Origin: Piscicola geometra
Lineage: Eukaryota > Annelida > Clitellata > Hirudinida > Piscicolidae
DNA length: 64,000 nt
NCBI GenBank assembly: GCA_943735955.1
Contig: OX030962.1
Location: 2,626,110 to 2,690,109 of the forward strand
Direction: 5' to 3'
In this document: positions 24,624 to 39,700 of the stretch, one piece after another
How positions within the stretch are numbered: the first letter of the stretch is position 1
Layout: every line of letters begins with the position of its first letter
Notes under the pieces: model-generated
Told to the model about the DNA's origin: nothing
What the model saw: only the letters and a program-made list of their open reading frames with translations
Database searches by the model: none
Program-made: the position numbers and the translations under genes

Positions 24624-27600
24624 ATGAATTTTAACCCTCATCTCATCATAGCCTTTATCTTTCTTACAGCGATGCCAAGCTTCCAGACTGGAAAGAGCGT
24701 AACCATCACTTCCAATACAACTACACTTGGCAACAACTCCCTCACAACCACCCCCCATGCCAACAACTACACCTATCAGAACCTCATTGACCATTCCAAC
24801 ACGAATTCTCGAAAAACCTTGATTGACCATTCCAACATGAACTCTCCCCAAAACTTGATTGACCATTCCAACATGAACTCTCCCCAAACCTTGATTGACC
24901 ATTCCAACATGAACTTCTCCAAAAACTTGATTGACCATTCCAACATGAACTCCTCCCAAAACTTGATTGACCATTCCATCATGAACTCCCCCCAAAAGCT
25001 AATGGACCGCTCTGTTCTCGTTTTGCCTCCAAACTCTTCTTCGCCGACTGAAGAGCTTTTTGTGGTTCTGCTGATTCCAGAACGGGGCAATTACGGTTTC
25101 TATGGCAACGCTGGCGCCATGACAGTGGCCCTGAGGGATGCCAGGCAAAATGGTCTGCTCCGAAACTACAGCGTCCGGTTCGCAAGTGATGGGTATTTGT
25201 GCGTGTACCGTAAAATATCAGTGCGTTCGGAATCAATCAATCAATCAATCAATGTGTTCAAATAATCTGGTTTCCAATGTCCAAAAATAATTAATGATTT
25301 ATTTATTTTAAATGTATTAAAATTGAAGTCTTGGCTCATTAGTTTTTCTATTTTTAGTCAATTTGAATGCTAATATTATTGAAATTCAGTCACCATTATT
25401 GATCGCGATAATTACCACTATATATATATATAGTGTATGATCACCACCATAAGCATACTAGTTGTTGACTTTATGTCCGAACTTAAAGCCCACAAAACAA
25501 TTATTATTTCTAAAAATGAGGGCATCTGAAAATAATGGGTGTCCAAACAATCTGGTATTTTATGGTACTTTTCAATGCCTCAGTATTTTATGGTACTTTT
25601 CAATGCCTCAGTATTTTATGGTACTTTTCAATGCCTCAGTATTTTATGGTACTTTTCAATGCCTCAGTATTTTATGGTACTTTTCAATGTCTCAGCATTT
25701 TATCCTACTGTTCACTGCTTGTGTGTCCTTCTTTTTGTTGCATTATTTTTCCATTCCACCAACTTCGGCAAAGAAATGAAGTTCTGCGGATTAACGACAA
25801 TTCAATTTCACCTCTCGTTTAAATCCTGATTACTAATTGATTAGTTAATCCGCGTGCAAAATTATTCGAGACTAGTCTCATCATATTTTTAAGTCCTTAA
25901 TTAAAAATAACTTTTACATCAAGATGAAAATCGATTTAAATTTAAGTCTTCAGTAATTACTTTTTCTTATGGAATAATTTATTTTATCATTGAACAATGA
26001 TTTTAAATATTTATTAATTATTTATTTATATTAATATTTATTTTATTTCGATTTTTTAAATTAGTTTATTTTGATTTTTTAAATTATTTTATTTTATTTT
26101 GTTTTTTTTAATAAATTAGTTTATCTTTATTTTTAATTATTTTATTTTTATTTTCAACTATTTCATCACTATTTCATTATTATTTGTAATGATTTATTTA
26201 TGTTTAATTATATAATATTTATATTTAGTTATTTAATCATTCTTTTTATTATTTTATATTCATTTTAATTATTCAATATTATTTTTTATTATTAATTACC
26301 ATCATTTTATTATTAAATTTTATTATTCTCCAATTATTTACTTTATTTAATTCTCTTTTTATGTTTCTTTCAATACAAATGGCACTGCAGGGTAAGTTGG
26401 ATGGACACGCAGTGCGACGGCAAGATGACGTTGAGGAAGTTGCTGGAGGCGAGGAAGATGGCGAACGTCAGTGCTTTCTTTGGACTTGGGTGCTCCTATG
26501 GTGGGTGTAGGGAGGTTGGGTGGTCTTATGGTGGGTGGGTGGGTGCTCCTATGGTGGGTGGGTGGGTGGGTGGGTGTAGGGAGGGGTGAAGGGAAGGTTG
26601 GTGGGTGGGTGTTCCTGTGGTGGGTGGGTGTTCCTATGGTGGGTGGAGGTTGGGAGAGTGGGTGGGTGGAGGTTGGGTGAGTGGGCGTAGGGAGGTTGGG
26701 TGGGTGGGCGTAAGGAGGTTGGGTGGGTGGGTGTAGGGAGGGTGAGTGGGTGGGTGTAGAGATGGTAAGTGGGGTGGGATGGTGAAGAGGGTGAAGGGAG
26801 GGCGTGGTTAAGATAGTGGAGGAAGGGTGGAGAGAAAAGGAACGATGAAGGGAAGGGGTGGGTGAAGAAAAAGGGTTGGTGAAGGTGGGATGGAGAAAGG
26901 GTGGTAAAAGAAGAATGGAGGAAAAGGGGGTGGTGGAAGAATGGGAATAGTGATGGAAGGTGGAAGGTGGTAAAGGGGGGAATGGGAGAAAAGGAGTGGT
27001 GGAGGAAACTGGGAAGGTGAAAGAGGGTGAATGGTGGAAAAAAAGGAGTGTAGAGTGGAGGAAGAGTGAATGGTGGTGAAGGAATGGTGCTGAAGGAATG
27101 GTGGGAAATGGAGGAAGAGAGGATCGTGGAAAGAAGGTGAAATGGTGGAAGAAAGGTAGGAGGTGGAATAAGAGAATAAGTCGAAGAAATGTGGTTGTTG
27201 GTAAATGAACAGGTGGAGAATGAGGAAGTTGACGACAGATAAAAACATGCATAGAAACGACATTCGCTGTAGATAAATGGCGTAGTTCTAGACAATAAAC
27301 CAGCTGAGACTGAACCACACCATCCCGTCGCAGCTTCACAAGCGGCTTCAGAGCTGGCATCCATCTTCAACATTGCCACCTTCACATTCGGCTCAAAAGA
27401 CCCCTTGTTCTCGAACAAGACGGTCTTCAGCACTCTCATCAGGTTGGCGCCCACCCATCATCGCTTGGTCTCTGCCATCATCACCCTCTTGAGCCATTTC
27501 AAGGTTGGGTGGGTGGGTGGGGGATGGGTGAGTGGGGGGATGGGTGGGTAGGTGGGATGGGTGGGGGGATTGATGGATGGGTGGGTGGGTGAGTGGGGGG

Positions 27601-28111
27601 ATGGGTGAGTGGAGGGATGGGTGGGTAGGTGGGATGGGTGGGTAGGTGGGATGGGTGGGGGGATTGATAGATGGGGGGGGGATGGTTGGATGGGTGGGTG
27701 GGTGGGTGGGGGGATGGGTGGGTAGGTCGGATGGGTGGGGGGATTGATGGATGGGTGGGGGGATGGTTGGATGGGTGGGTGGGTGAGTGGGAGGATGGGT
27801 GAGTGGGGGGACGGGTGAGTGGGATGGGTGAGTGGGAGTATGGTTGGATGGGTGGGTGGGTGGATGGTTGGATGGATGGATGGGTGGGTGAGTGAGTGGG
27901 TAAATTGGATGGCTTAGAGAATAATAATGAAATGAATAAGTAGATTAAATAAAAAATGTGAGGTGAATGAATTGAATAAATGCATGGATGAATGCATGAA
28001 TGGATGAATGCAGTGGAGAATTGTGGCGATGGTGTCGTTCAGCGAAGAGGAGGGCTTGTGCAACAGCATCAATGAAGACTTCAGAAAGGTTCTTTTGACC
28101 CACACAAACAA

Positions 28112-28142
<31 letters not shown>

Positions 28143-28304
28143 AACACACAAAAACACATACACAAAAAGACATACACAAACACACAAAAACACATACACA
28201 AAAAGACATACACAAACACACAAAAACACATACACAAACACACAAAAACACATACACACACAAACACACACACACACAAACACACACACACAAAAACACA
28301 TACA

Positions 28305-28390
<86 letters not shown>

Positions 28391-29396
28391 CACACATACA
28401 CAAACACACACACACACAGGAAGCCACAATAAAGAATGTAAGCATAACTGCAGAGATAAGTGCAAGTGGAAGCACAGATCTGAGTGACATTCTCACCCAG
28501 ATCGCAAAAAGCGCCAAAAGTTGGTGTGCCAATCACTCCACTGTAACGTCCCTGAGATACAATACTTATATCATTTCACCACACTGCACCCCAACACATC
28601 ATCTCTCAGCCTCAAACCACCCACACTTCACCAAACCACCACACTACCACGTTACACCTCACTCCCACACTTCCACACTCCCACCACACCACACCCAACC
28701 ACACCAGACTACAAAACGAAAACTTTAACTGACTATTACCACACCACCATACCATACCAAACCACTTGACATCACACCACCACACCACACACTTGACAAT
28801 CTCACCACACCGTCAATCACTATTTAATCACATCACACTACATTACTACTACCCCATTCGAAACTAAACCGAACCACACCACCAAGCACCACACCATCAA
28901 ACCACACCACACAACCACCACACCATCAAACCACACCACACCATCAAACCACACCACACAACCACCACACCATCAAACCACACCACACAACCACCACACC
29001 ATCAAACCACACCACACCATCAAACCACACCACACAACCACCACACCATCAAACCACACCACCAAACCACATCACTCTAACCAACACCACACAACCACCA
29101 CACCACCAAACCACACCACTCCAAACCACACCACCAAACCACACCACTCCAAACCACACCGATGCAGTCGTCATCTTGTGTGGCTTTCAAGCTCGTCTCA
29201 GAGCTTTCCTACTGCTAGCTCACCGCAATGAAAAAACTAAAGGTCATTTCGTTTTCATCCATCCATCCGTCCATCCATCTCATCCCTCCTCCTCACTTGA
29301 TGACGTCAAATCGCCATGGAAACAAGGCCTTCCTGATGATGATATCGCTAAATTAGCGTATCGATCTCTTTTACTGGTGAGAATCATCTTCATCAC

Positions 29397-29462
<66 letters not shown>

Positions 29463-30670
29463 CACCATCACCATCATTATCACCATCATCATCATCATCA
29501 TCCAGTTGAGGGTGTATCAGGAGGAAGGGGAGATGATGGATGGCTTCGTGACGTCAATGCCATCCATCCTTGCAGCCCCACCATGGTCTATAGACATGTC
29601 CTCAGTGGGAGAAGAGGGAGTGAGTGGGTGGAGTGGAGTGGAGTGGAGTGGAGGGAAAGAAGGGGAGGAGTTGGTGAGTGAGTGGAGAAAGGAAGATGTG
29701 GTGATCGGGTGAAAAGATGAAGAAGAAGTGAAAAGAAGGGGGAATGGGTGGAAGGGGAAGTGGAAGAAAATAGTGAGTAGAAAGAAGAAGAAGAGTGTGA
29801 AAGCAAGAGAAGCAAGAGAGTAGTTTGATGGAGTGATGTGGAAATGATGATGAAAAGGGTGTTGGTGCAACTCTTTCAAAGTATAATAATTGACTGATGC
29901 ACCAACCTCACCAACCAGGGTTCCAGCTATTCTGTCTACTTGTATGACAGTGTGAGCTTGTGGGTGATGTTGTTGGAGGGAGTGAGGGCGGGAGGTTCAA
30001 AGGAGGGCAGTGTCGTTGACATTTACAATGGTGAGGCGATGCTGAATGCCTCGAAGAACTTTGTGTATACGGGTGAGTTTGGAGGAGTGAGTGAGGAGGG
30101 GTGAGTGTGGAGGAATGAGTTTGAAGGGGTGAGTGTGGAAAAATTGATAGAAAATGGTAGACGGATTTCAGATGAAAAGAATGTGATATTAAAAGAACTT
30201 CAATTGAATTGTGGAATTCTTATGAATTGGACTTTTATAGAAATTTCTTTAAACGCTAGGGAGGTCAGGAAGGATACAGTTGGATGAGAATGCAGACAGG
30301 ATGGTGGAGTGGGTGCTGTGGCAGCTGAGTAACGAGGGTGGTGTGGATGCCTATGTGGAGTACCTGAGGCTGGTGGATGGAAGTGAGAAGGTGAGTGGTG
30401 GAGGGATGGCAAAAAACAATGAAAGGAGAATTTTACATTAAACTTGCCACTCCCAGGTGAAAGTGGTAGGGGTGAGAGATTGGGGGGTAACAGGTCTGAC
30501 CATCCCCTTGGACCACGAACCCTGTTCTGACTGCCTTCCCACCCAGCTGAACAGTGCGATGATGATGATGATGATTATTATTATTATTATTGTGATGATG
30601 ACAATGATTATGTTTATTTAATATAGCGCCAAGAAACTGCGGCGCTTCAAAAATGACCTTTACACACACA

Positions 30671-30733
<63 letters not shown>

Positions 30734-33700
30734 CTACACAAACACACACACCACTACAGTTACCGGAGTGGTGCTGGTAACGATTGCTGTCGTGGTTGTG
30801 ATCATCATCATCAGCACCCTCCTTCTTTACTTCATCATGAACCGCAAAAGATACGAGGTTTACTTGATGAAGGGGGCAAAGATTCGGTTTGGAATAATAC
30901 ATGTCATGAAAGTACCATCATCACTAAACCACCACACCACCATCACCACACCATCCCACCACCATCATCACTAAACCACCACACCACCATCATCACTGAA
31001 CCATCACACCACCATCACCACACCACCATCATCACTGAACCACCACACCACCATACCATCATCCCACCACCACAATCACACCACACCACCAAATCACAAA
31101 ATCAACACCTCCCTATACCCCTAAACCACCACACTTCCGCACCACAGCTACGACCCCACAATCACCACTACACATCATCACACCAAAAAACACAACACCA
31201 CACTTCACCACTATATCACCACAACAACACCACATGTGACCACCACCACCACCACAGGGCAGTGACGAGGTATCATCGTGGAGGGTGAAGTATGATGAGA
31301 TCCACTTTCTCAAGAACGAGGACACCAAACTTAAGGTGTTGTGAGTTGGTGTTGTTGTGAGTTGGTGGTGTTGTTGTGAGTTGGTGTTGTTGTGAGTTGG
31401 TGTTGTTGTGAGTTGGTTTTGTTGTGAGTTGGTGTTGTTGTGAGTTGGTGTTGTTGTGAGTTGGTGTTGTTGTTACTTGGTGGTGTTGTTGTGAGTTGGT
31501 GTTGTTGTTACTTGGTGGTGTTGTTGTGAGTTGGTGTTGTTGTTACTTGGTGGTGTTGTGAGTTGGTGGTGTTTTCAGAAACATTGTTGCTGGGTTTATT
31601 CTTAGTAGTGATGATTAAGATTTGTAAGTGGTGGTGATAGTAAGACATGAAACAATATTGTTTCTAATGAAAGCAAAGGAAACTTCTAAAAATTTTCATC
31701 GAAACCCTAACCCTAGCTTTAACCCTAACCATAACCCTAACTTTAGTCCTAACCCTAACTTTAGTCCTAACCCTAACTTTAGTCCTAACCCTAACTTTAG
31801 TCCTAACCCTAACTTTAGTCCTAACCCTAACTTTAGTCCTAACCCTAACTTTAGTCCTAACCCTAACTTTAGTCCTAACCCTAACTTTAGTCCTAACCCT
31901 AATTTTAGTCCTAACCCTAACTTTAGTCCTAACCCTAACTTTAGTCCTAACCCTAACTTTAGTCCTAACCCTAACTTTAGTCCTAACCCTAACTTTAGTC
32001 CTAACCCTAACTTTAGTCCTAACCCTAACTTTAGTCCTAACCCTAACTTTAGTCCTAACCCTAACTTTAGTCCTAACCCTAACTTTAGTCCTAACCCTAA
32101 CTTTAGTCCTAACTCTAAGCATCCTCCACTCGGCAGCAAGCTTCTGGATTGCTGTCCCAATCCTCCATCTCCTCCTACCCTCTCATGAACATCGCACCAG
32201 CTGAGAGTTCCCTCAAGTACGTGTCAGCAGCCATCTGCAGGGGCGTTCTGTGTGCCGTCAAGGTGAGTGCCTACCTTCAAGTGTGAATGTGTGCCTTGTG
32301 TGTGGGCTGTGAAGGTGAGTGCATCTCGTGCGTGTCGGCTGTGAAGGTCATTTTGTTGTGAATTCATATTTTTCGTTGTTTTCTCCAGTATTATTATTAA
32401 TATTAATCACAATTCGGTTATGATTGTGATGATGATCATTTTTGTTTTTTTTGCTCATATTATTTTCATTACATTTTTATTAGAGCTGTTCCACGATTAA
32501 AAATTTTAATCGCCGTTAATCGTTCAATTAAAAGTTTTAATCGTATTTTAACGCAATGTTTTTAACATATTTGACATTATTATAAAATAGTATTTAAAAA
32601 AATATTCTCACAAATGTATTAAAAATTTTATCAGAATTTATTTATAAAAGTAATCCACATTAGAAAGAAAAAACGAATCCATAAAAGATAAAACAATGCA
32701 ATTGTCCCATCCTTTTTGAGCCAGTTACTCAAGCAAACAAGTTTTTCAACATTAGTTTGATCTAAAGAGACTTTTTCTTCCTAATTACATGTTTCCTGAC
32801 AAGCTGAATAGACGTTCATATGGAACTGTACTTGCAGGAGATGACAAGTACTTTCTTGCCAGTTTCGCAAGAGCCGGATATGCTTCTTTGTGTTGTTGCC
32901 ACCAAACAAGAAGACAACTCTCAAAGCCTACCTCAGATTATTTTCTATAACGTTAAATTATTGATTTTGTCATCATTGAGGTATCTTCATCTTCAGAATC
33001 TGAAGTTACATATGTTCGTAGCATGGGCGGTGATCCTGGGGGGGTCTTGGGGTCAGGACCCCCCCAGGATCGCCGCCCATGGTTCGTAGTCTCTTGTTTG
33101 GTGAAGGCTGTATAGTTTTGGAGGTTTTCTTATCTTCTTATAGTTTTTTCAACTCTTTCATCTATTTAAAGACATTTAAAATTTTCAGATCGGGGGTCTG
33201 ATGATGTGGCAATTCTTAACTATTGGATATTCTGATTTATCTTTTTCTGCTCTATTTTATGTGTCAAACGAATGACATAAGCTGGATCACCTTCTGAAGT
33301 GCCTATTTCTTGTGTAAAATGACAAATTGCAAGTAACACTACTTAACATGTTACGTATTTTCCCCACTGAGAAGTTCTGTTGCAAATCTAGAAAAAAAGT
33401 TTTTTTGATGAAATGCACTTTTTCCCATTCGTTTTTTGACAGTAAATTAAGAGAGTGTTTATGTTCACTTGCTGACAATGAAGCCAACACAGCATCAACA
33501 GTTTAATTTGATAAATTTAAATGCATTATAACTTTTAAATCCATTACTTTTTTTAAAGTCGTTAAAATATTCAACAGCGTTAAAATTATTAACGGACGTT
33601 AATTATTTAACGCGTTAATCGAAAGTTAACTTAGATTAAAGCACAGCTCTTATATTCATTAGTATTTTTAATTAAATAAAAAGCGTTTGATGATGATGCT

Positions 33701-36700
33701 CAGATGGTTTCAAAGAAGCCGATAGAGTTCACCAAGAGAGACCAGCTGGAGTTCTCTCACGTCAGTTGCCCACCGTGAAGCACCGTGCATCAGACGCCCT
33801 TTTGTCGTCGATTTCGCCTCTAAAAGTTTTCCAATGATGCGAATTTGATTGTTTTAGCAATAATGAAATGATGGATACCCACGTTCCAACTTGCGAGTTG
33901 TTTTTTTTTATTCCTATTTATTTTGCATAAAAACACAAGTGCGTCTTATGCATGGTGTTTTATGGTAATTTTAATCATTAAACTGGATTTCAACAATTAT
34001 TTTCTTATTACTTTTTTTCAATTAATTCTCTTTTTACCCATTCTTGTTTCACTCACCCACTTTCCTTCCACCAACCCTCCCCCAACCACCCCTTCCCCAA
34101 CTAACTAAGATGCGAGCACTCACACACGACAACCTGACCCTCTTCATTGGCATCTGCAACGAGTCTGAGCACGTGACTGTCTTGACCAAGTTCTATCTGA
34201 GGGGCAGTCTGCAGGTGCTGTGGGCAGCGGGGGTTGGATGGTGGGTTGTGCTGTGGTGTTTAGATGGTGGGTTGTGCTGTGGTGTTTGGATGGTGGGTTG
34301 TGCTGTGGTGCTTGGATGGTGGGTTGTGCTGTGGTGCTTGGATGGTGGGTTGCGCTGTGGTGCTTGGATGGTGGGTTGTGCTGTGGTGTTTGATGGTGGG
34401 TTGTGCTGTGGTGTTTGGATGGTGGGTTGTGCTGTGCTGTTTAGATGGTGGGTTGCGCTGTGGTACTTGGATGGTGGGTTGTGCTGTGGTGTTTGGATGG
34501 TGGGTTGTGCTGTGGTGTTTGGATGGTGGGTTGTGCTGTGGTGTTTAGATGGTGGGTTGTGCTGTGGTGTTTGGATGGTGGGTTGCGCTGTGGTGTTTGG
34601 ATGGGGGGTTGCGCTGTGGTGTTTGGATGGTGGGTTGTGCTGTGGTGTTTGGATGGTGGGTTGGGCTGTGGTGTTTAGATGGAGTTTGGGTGGGTTCGGA
34701 TGGTCTAGTTGATGTGCTTGATTGGGTTGAATGGTGATGAGTTGTTGTTGGATGGTGCGGTAGTGGGCTTGGTGGCGCAATGGTAGAGTGAGTAGTTGTA
34801 TAGTGGGTTGGGTGTTGTGATGTTTTATGTTGGTCGGTTGAGAGGTGTGGTGAACGGTTTTTTGTGTGGTAGTGAATTGTGTTGTGTTGTGGTCGTTTGG
34901 GTTTGGTTGGCTAGGTCGTATGGTGTGGTGCTGGCTAGTGAGTTTAGTGGATGTTGTTTTGGATTTTGTTGACAGTTTCGTGAAGTGGGTTGGAGATGGG
35001 TTATTTAATGAGCGTGGAGGGATGATGGGCGTTTAGGAACGTGAGGGAGTATTGTGGTTTCTCTGGCAGAAAAAACTCAACCTTCTCTCCCCCTACACAC
35101 AGGACATGCTGTTGAACCTTGAAGTTCATCTGGATGATAACTTTAAGAGGTCTTTCATATGCGACTGCATCCAGGTGATGATGATGGTGGTTGGGGTGGT
35201 GAAGAAGATGATCATGGTGGTTGGGGTGGTGATAATAATGACGATGATGATGATGATAATGATGATTATGATGATGATAATGACGATGAAGATGATGACG
35301 ATGAAGATGGTGAAAATGATGATGGTGAAGATGATGATGATGAAGATGATGATGGTGAAGATGATGATGATGAAGATGATGATAGTAATGTTTACCTGCT
35401 GCAGGAGGTTTTGATAAATCTCGCCTTGTTTCATTTGCACTCTGTGTGTTTAATCGAAAAAAATTGATTTCACCATTGATATCACTTTTGATATCATTAT
35501 CACGACCATAATCGCTATCATTATCACGACCATAATCGCTATCATTATCACGACCATAATCGCTATCATTATCACCACCATAATCAATATCATTATCACC
35601 ACCATAATCAACATCATTATCACCACCATAATCAACATCATTATCACCCTCATCACTCATATCTTCCTTACCAATACTACCACTATAATTATCACTTTCA
35701 CCGTTACCACAACCATCATCATCCAAACCATCAACACCACTATCACAATCACAACCATTATCACTAACACTTTCGCCACCCTCACCGTCATCCTCACCAC
35801 CATCATTATCATCATCAGCACCACCATCACCATCACCATCATCATCACAACCATCATTACCACAACCACCATCATCATCATCATCCCCTCCACCTTGGCA
35901 GGGACTTGACTACCTGCACAAGAGCCCCATCAAATCACATGGCCGAATGCGATCCAGCAATTGCCTAGTCGATAGCAGGTGTGGTGATGATGATGATAGT
36001 GCTATAAATAAAAGAAATAATAATGAAACATTAATTTTAACTTTTATGTAGAATAAGATATAGAAAACATTATAAATCTTTTTTTACATCTTTTTTAAAA
36101 ACATATAATCATAAACGATGGAAAATAAAATCTGGAAAAAAGGACGAGAGTATAAGTAGTCAATTGTTGATGCAGGTGGGTGGTGAAACTGTCGAGTTTT
36201 GGTCTGAGCAGCATCCACAACTTGAGAAACTTCGAGAACGAAGATGAGCGATGTTCATGTGGGTCCCCTCTTCCTTCTTGATGAATTGTCGTTGCTGTGT
36301 TGCTGTGTTGTTGTGTTGTTGCGTTGTGGTGTTGCTGTGTTAGTTTGATGTCATTTTGCTGGATTCTTTGGGTGGCGTACTATGTTGTTGTTGAGTTCTC
36401 ATCACCAAAGCACTATTTGTGTTGTATCCCATGATACGCTATGATATACCCTTACTTTTTCATATACTTATTTTCACGACACTCACAAATCCATCCACCC
36501 ATCTCCCCACCCAGCTTATCACACCAACCCAAACATTCACTTATTTCACTACACATCCATTCACCTATCTCACCACACATCTCTACACCCATACATCCAC
36601 TTCTCTATATCACCATACCTAAAAGATTTCCATCTCTGTTTACCACACCTTAACATCCACCTCTCCATCTCACCCCATCTGAACATTCACCCCTTCACCA

Positions 36701-39700
36701 CACTAAAACTTTCACCCTCAATCTCATCACCACCACCCAAACATCTACTCTTCCAACCCCACCACACCTCACCACCACCACCACCCAAACATCCACCACA
36801 TCTCACCACCACCACCACACCTCACCACCACACCTCACCACCACACCTCACACCACACCACACCTCACCACCACACCTCACTACCACCACCACACCTCAC
36901 CACCACACTTCACCACCACACTTCACCACCACACCTCACCACCACACCTCACACTCACCACACCTCACCACCACACCTCACACCACACCACACCTCACCA
37001 CCACACCTCACCACCACACTTCACCTCACCACCACCCGAACATCCACTCTTCCAACCACAACCACACCTAACCATAACACCTCACCACCACCACCACACC
37101 TCACTTCCACCACCTCACCACCACCACACCTCACCACCACACCTCACCACCACACCTCACCACCACCACACTTCACCACCACACCTCACCACCACACCAC
37201 ACCTCCACACCTCACCTCACCACCACCCGAACATCCACTCTTCCAACCACAACCACGCCTCACCACCACACCCCACCACCACCACCACACCTCACTACCA
37301 CACCTCACCATCACACCTCACCACCACCACCCAAACATCCACTCTTCCAATCCCACCACACCTCACCACCCCCACTCAGTACTCCTCTGGACCGCTCCAG
37401 AAATCCTCAACAACCCCGTCCCTCCCCTCAACGGGACGCCCACAGGCGACATCTACAGCCTGGGCATCGTCATGCAGGAGATCCTCTACCGCACCCGGCC
37501 CTTCCACTCCACCAGGGAACACTCTATCAGCAATACTGGTCGTTTCTTTGCGGGGTTTAGGGTTAGGGCTAGGGTTAGAAGGAGGAGAGGAAAGAGAAAG
37601 AAGTTGGAGCAGATTTTGGAAAATAATTTGAACAGTTGAAACAATCTTCCGATAAATATTTTAATATGCATGCGAAGTTTTGACCTCTCGCCTAGATTAA
37701 TAGATTACTCCTTCGGTATTCGTTTCACCACTGCAGAAATAGTCACGAGGGTGAGGAACAGCGAAGAGCCTCCGTTTCGGCCCGAATTGCCCGCGGATCC
37801 TGCGATCGACGAGCGGTATTTGGAGATGGCAAGGGACTGCTGGAGCGAGGACAAGCAGAAAAGGTCCACCATTTCCCGTCTGCTCACCAAGTTCAACTCT
37901 TTCAACAAGGGCAAGTGAGCAGGAGGGTGGCGTTGACTTAAGTTGATTTTAATTGATTTGAAAAAAGAGTTTTTAGAGTTTATTCTTTATCTTCATCGTA
38001 GAAAATATCCTTTATTCCTCACAACCACTTCTAACAACAAAGACCCACCACAAGCTATCCTACTATCATCACCACTCCTCCCACCATCTTCCTGAACCAC
38101 TCCCACCTTCCACCACTTCCTCCAACACAACCACCACTTTCATCTCCACCACCCCTTTCCCCACTCCAACAACCATCACAACCACCCTACCTCTACCCTA
38201 ACACCCTACCTCCCTCCCAACACCCTTTCTCCACCTCGACACTTTTTCTCCACCCCAACACCCTCCCTCTACCCCAACACCCTCTCTCTACGCCAACACC
38301 CTTCCTCTACCCCAACACCCTCCCTCCATCCCAACACCCTCCCTCTACCCCAACACTTCCCCCCCTTCCCCCCTACCAGGACGAACATAATGGACAACAT
38401 CCTGAAGATGATGGAAAAGTACGCGAACAACCTGGAAGAGATCATCGGCGAGAGAACCATCCAACTGGAGGAGGAGAAGAAGAAGGCAGACATGCTCTTG
38501 TTCCGTATGATGCCTGCGTGCGTGGAGTGGAGTGGGAGGGATGAGGGTGGTGGTGGAGTGGGAGGGATGAGGGTGGTGGTGGAGTGGGAGGGATGAGGGT
38601 GGTGGTGGAGGGGGAGGGATGAGGGTGGTGGTGGAGTGGGAGGGATGAGGGTGGTGGTGGAGTGGGAGGGATGAGGATGGTGGTGGAGTGGGAGGGATGG
38701 GGTGGTAGTGGAAGAGTGCTTTGGTGAAAGAGTGAGGGAGGGATGATGTGGTGGAGGAAGGGGGTGGGGAGGTGGAGGGAAAGAGTACGAGGGTAGTAGA
38801 AAGGGGAGTGGGGATTAAAGAAAGGGTGTATGAGTGATGTCAAAGGATTTTAAGGGAAATCATAAGTAAAAACCGTGGTTAATAGGACAAATTAATACAG
38901 CCATCAACCTCACCAATTAGTTTCTCGTTAAAGCGATGTCACCTTTACAGCCTGTCTCATTTCCTCAACTTAACCCAGATTTACCCGACGTCCTATAATT
39001 GAAACATATCAAAAAAAATTAATGTTCCTTAAACTTAACTTTATAAAAACTTTCGTAGTAATTTTTACATTTTTTATCAAAATCTAGGAAAAACTCTTTT
39101 CTCACAGTTCCGTGGCAAACAGTCTGAAAGCGGGGCTCCCCATCCCACCTGAGATGTACAAGGAAGCATCCATCTACTTCTCTGACATCGTCTCCTTCAC
39201 CACCCTGTGCTCTGAGTCCTCCCCCATGGAGGTGGAGGGAGGGGGGAGTGATGGAAGGGGGGCGGGGTTGATGGAAAAAAGAAAGGCAAAAGAGGGAGGG
39301 TGTAAGAGGATTGTAAAAAGGTGGAAAGAAAAATATGAATGAAGGATGGTTTAAAAAACAATTATAATAAAAAGCGTTTCACTAAAATATTAATTTTGGG
39401 GTTGTTTTTGAATATCTAAGGGAGCACATAGCATGTAGAATGCCAAGCGGATTACATAGCCACTGAGGAGAATTTCTCTAGGAACACCATCGACAGGTGG
39501 TCGACTTCCTGAACGACCTGTGGACCACTTTCGACGAGATCATCGACAGACACGACGTCTACAAGGTGCACCCATCGAACCATCCTCCATCCTGCTGCAT
39601 TTCCTATCAAACACACCCTTCTACTTCTTTTGTCTCTATCTTTCTTTTTTCGTTTTATATTTTATTTTTATATTTATTTGTTTCATGCAATGAATGATTG

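Noticed and set aside
24671..24770. Alternative-frame peptide ([20 protein letters not shown]) as a receptor exon
   Set aside because: It runs into a stop and has no matching donor. The frame with the signal peptide and 12-residue repeats is open through to the ANF-receptor domain.
26359..27454. Minus-strand 300-codon Pro/Ser/His-rich frames
   Set aside because: Reverse translations of G-rich intron repeats plus the reverse complement of guanylate cyclase exons 2 and 3.
28081..28536. Long Cys/Val or His/Thr open frames on both strands
   Set aside because: They are translations of the (CA)n tract around two guanylate cyclase exons; only the exons at 28014-28088 and 28420-28519 are supported.
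31628..32188. 186-codon NPNFSP-repeat protein and its reverse-strand RTKVRV partner
   Set aside because: The 18-bp satellite is open in several frames on both strands, as expected for a unit divisible by three without stops. It lies within an intron.
34766..34800. tRNA-like A box (TGGCGCAATGGTAGAG)
   Set aside because: No B box or acceptor stem follows at the right distance.
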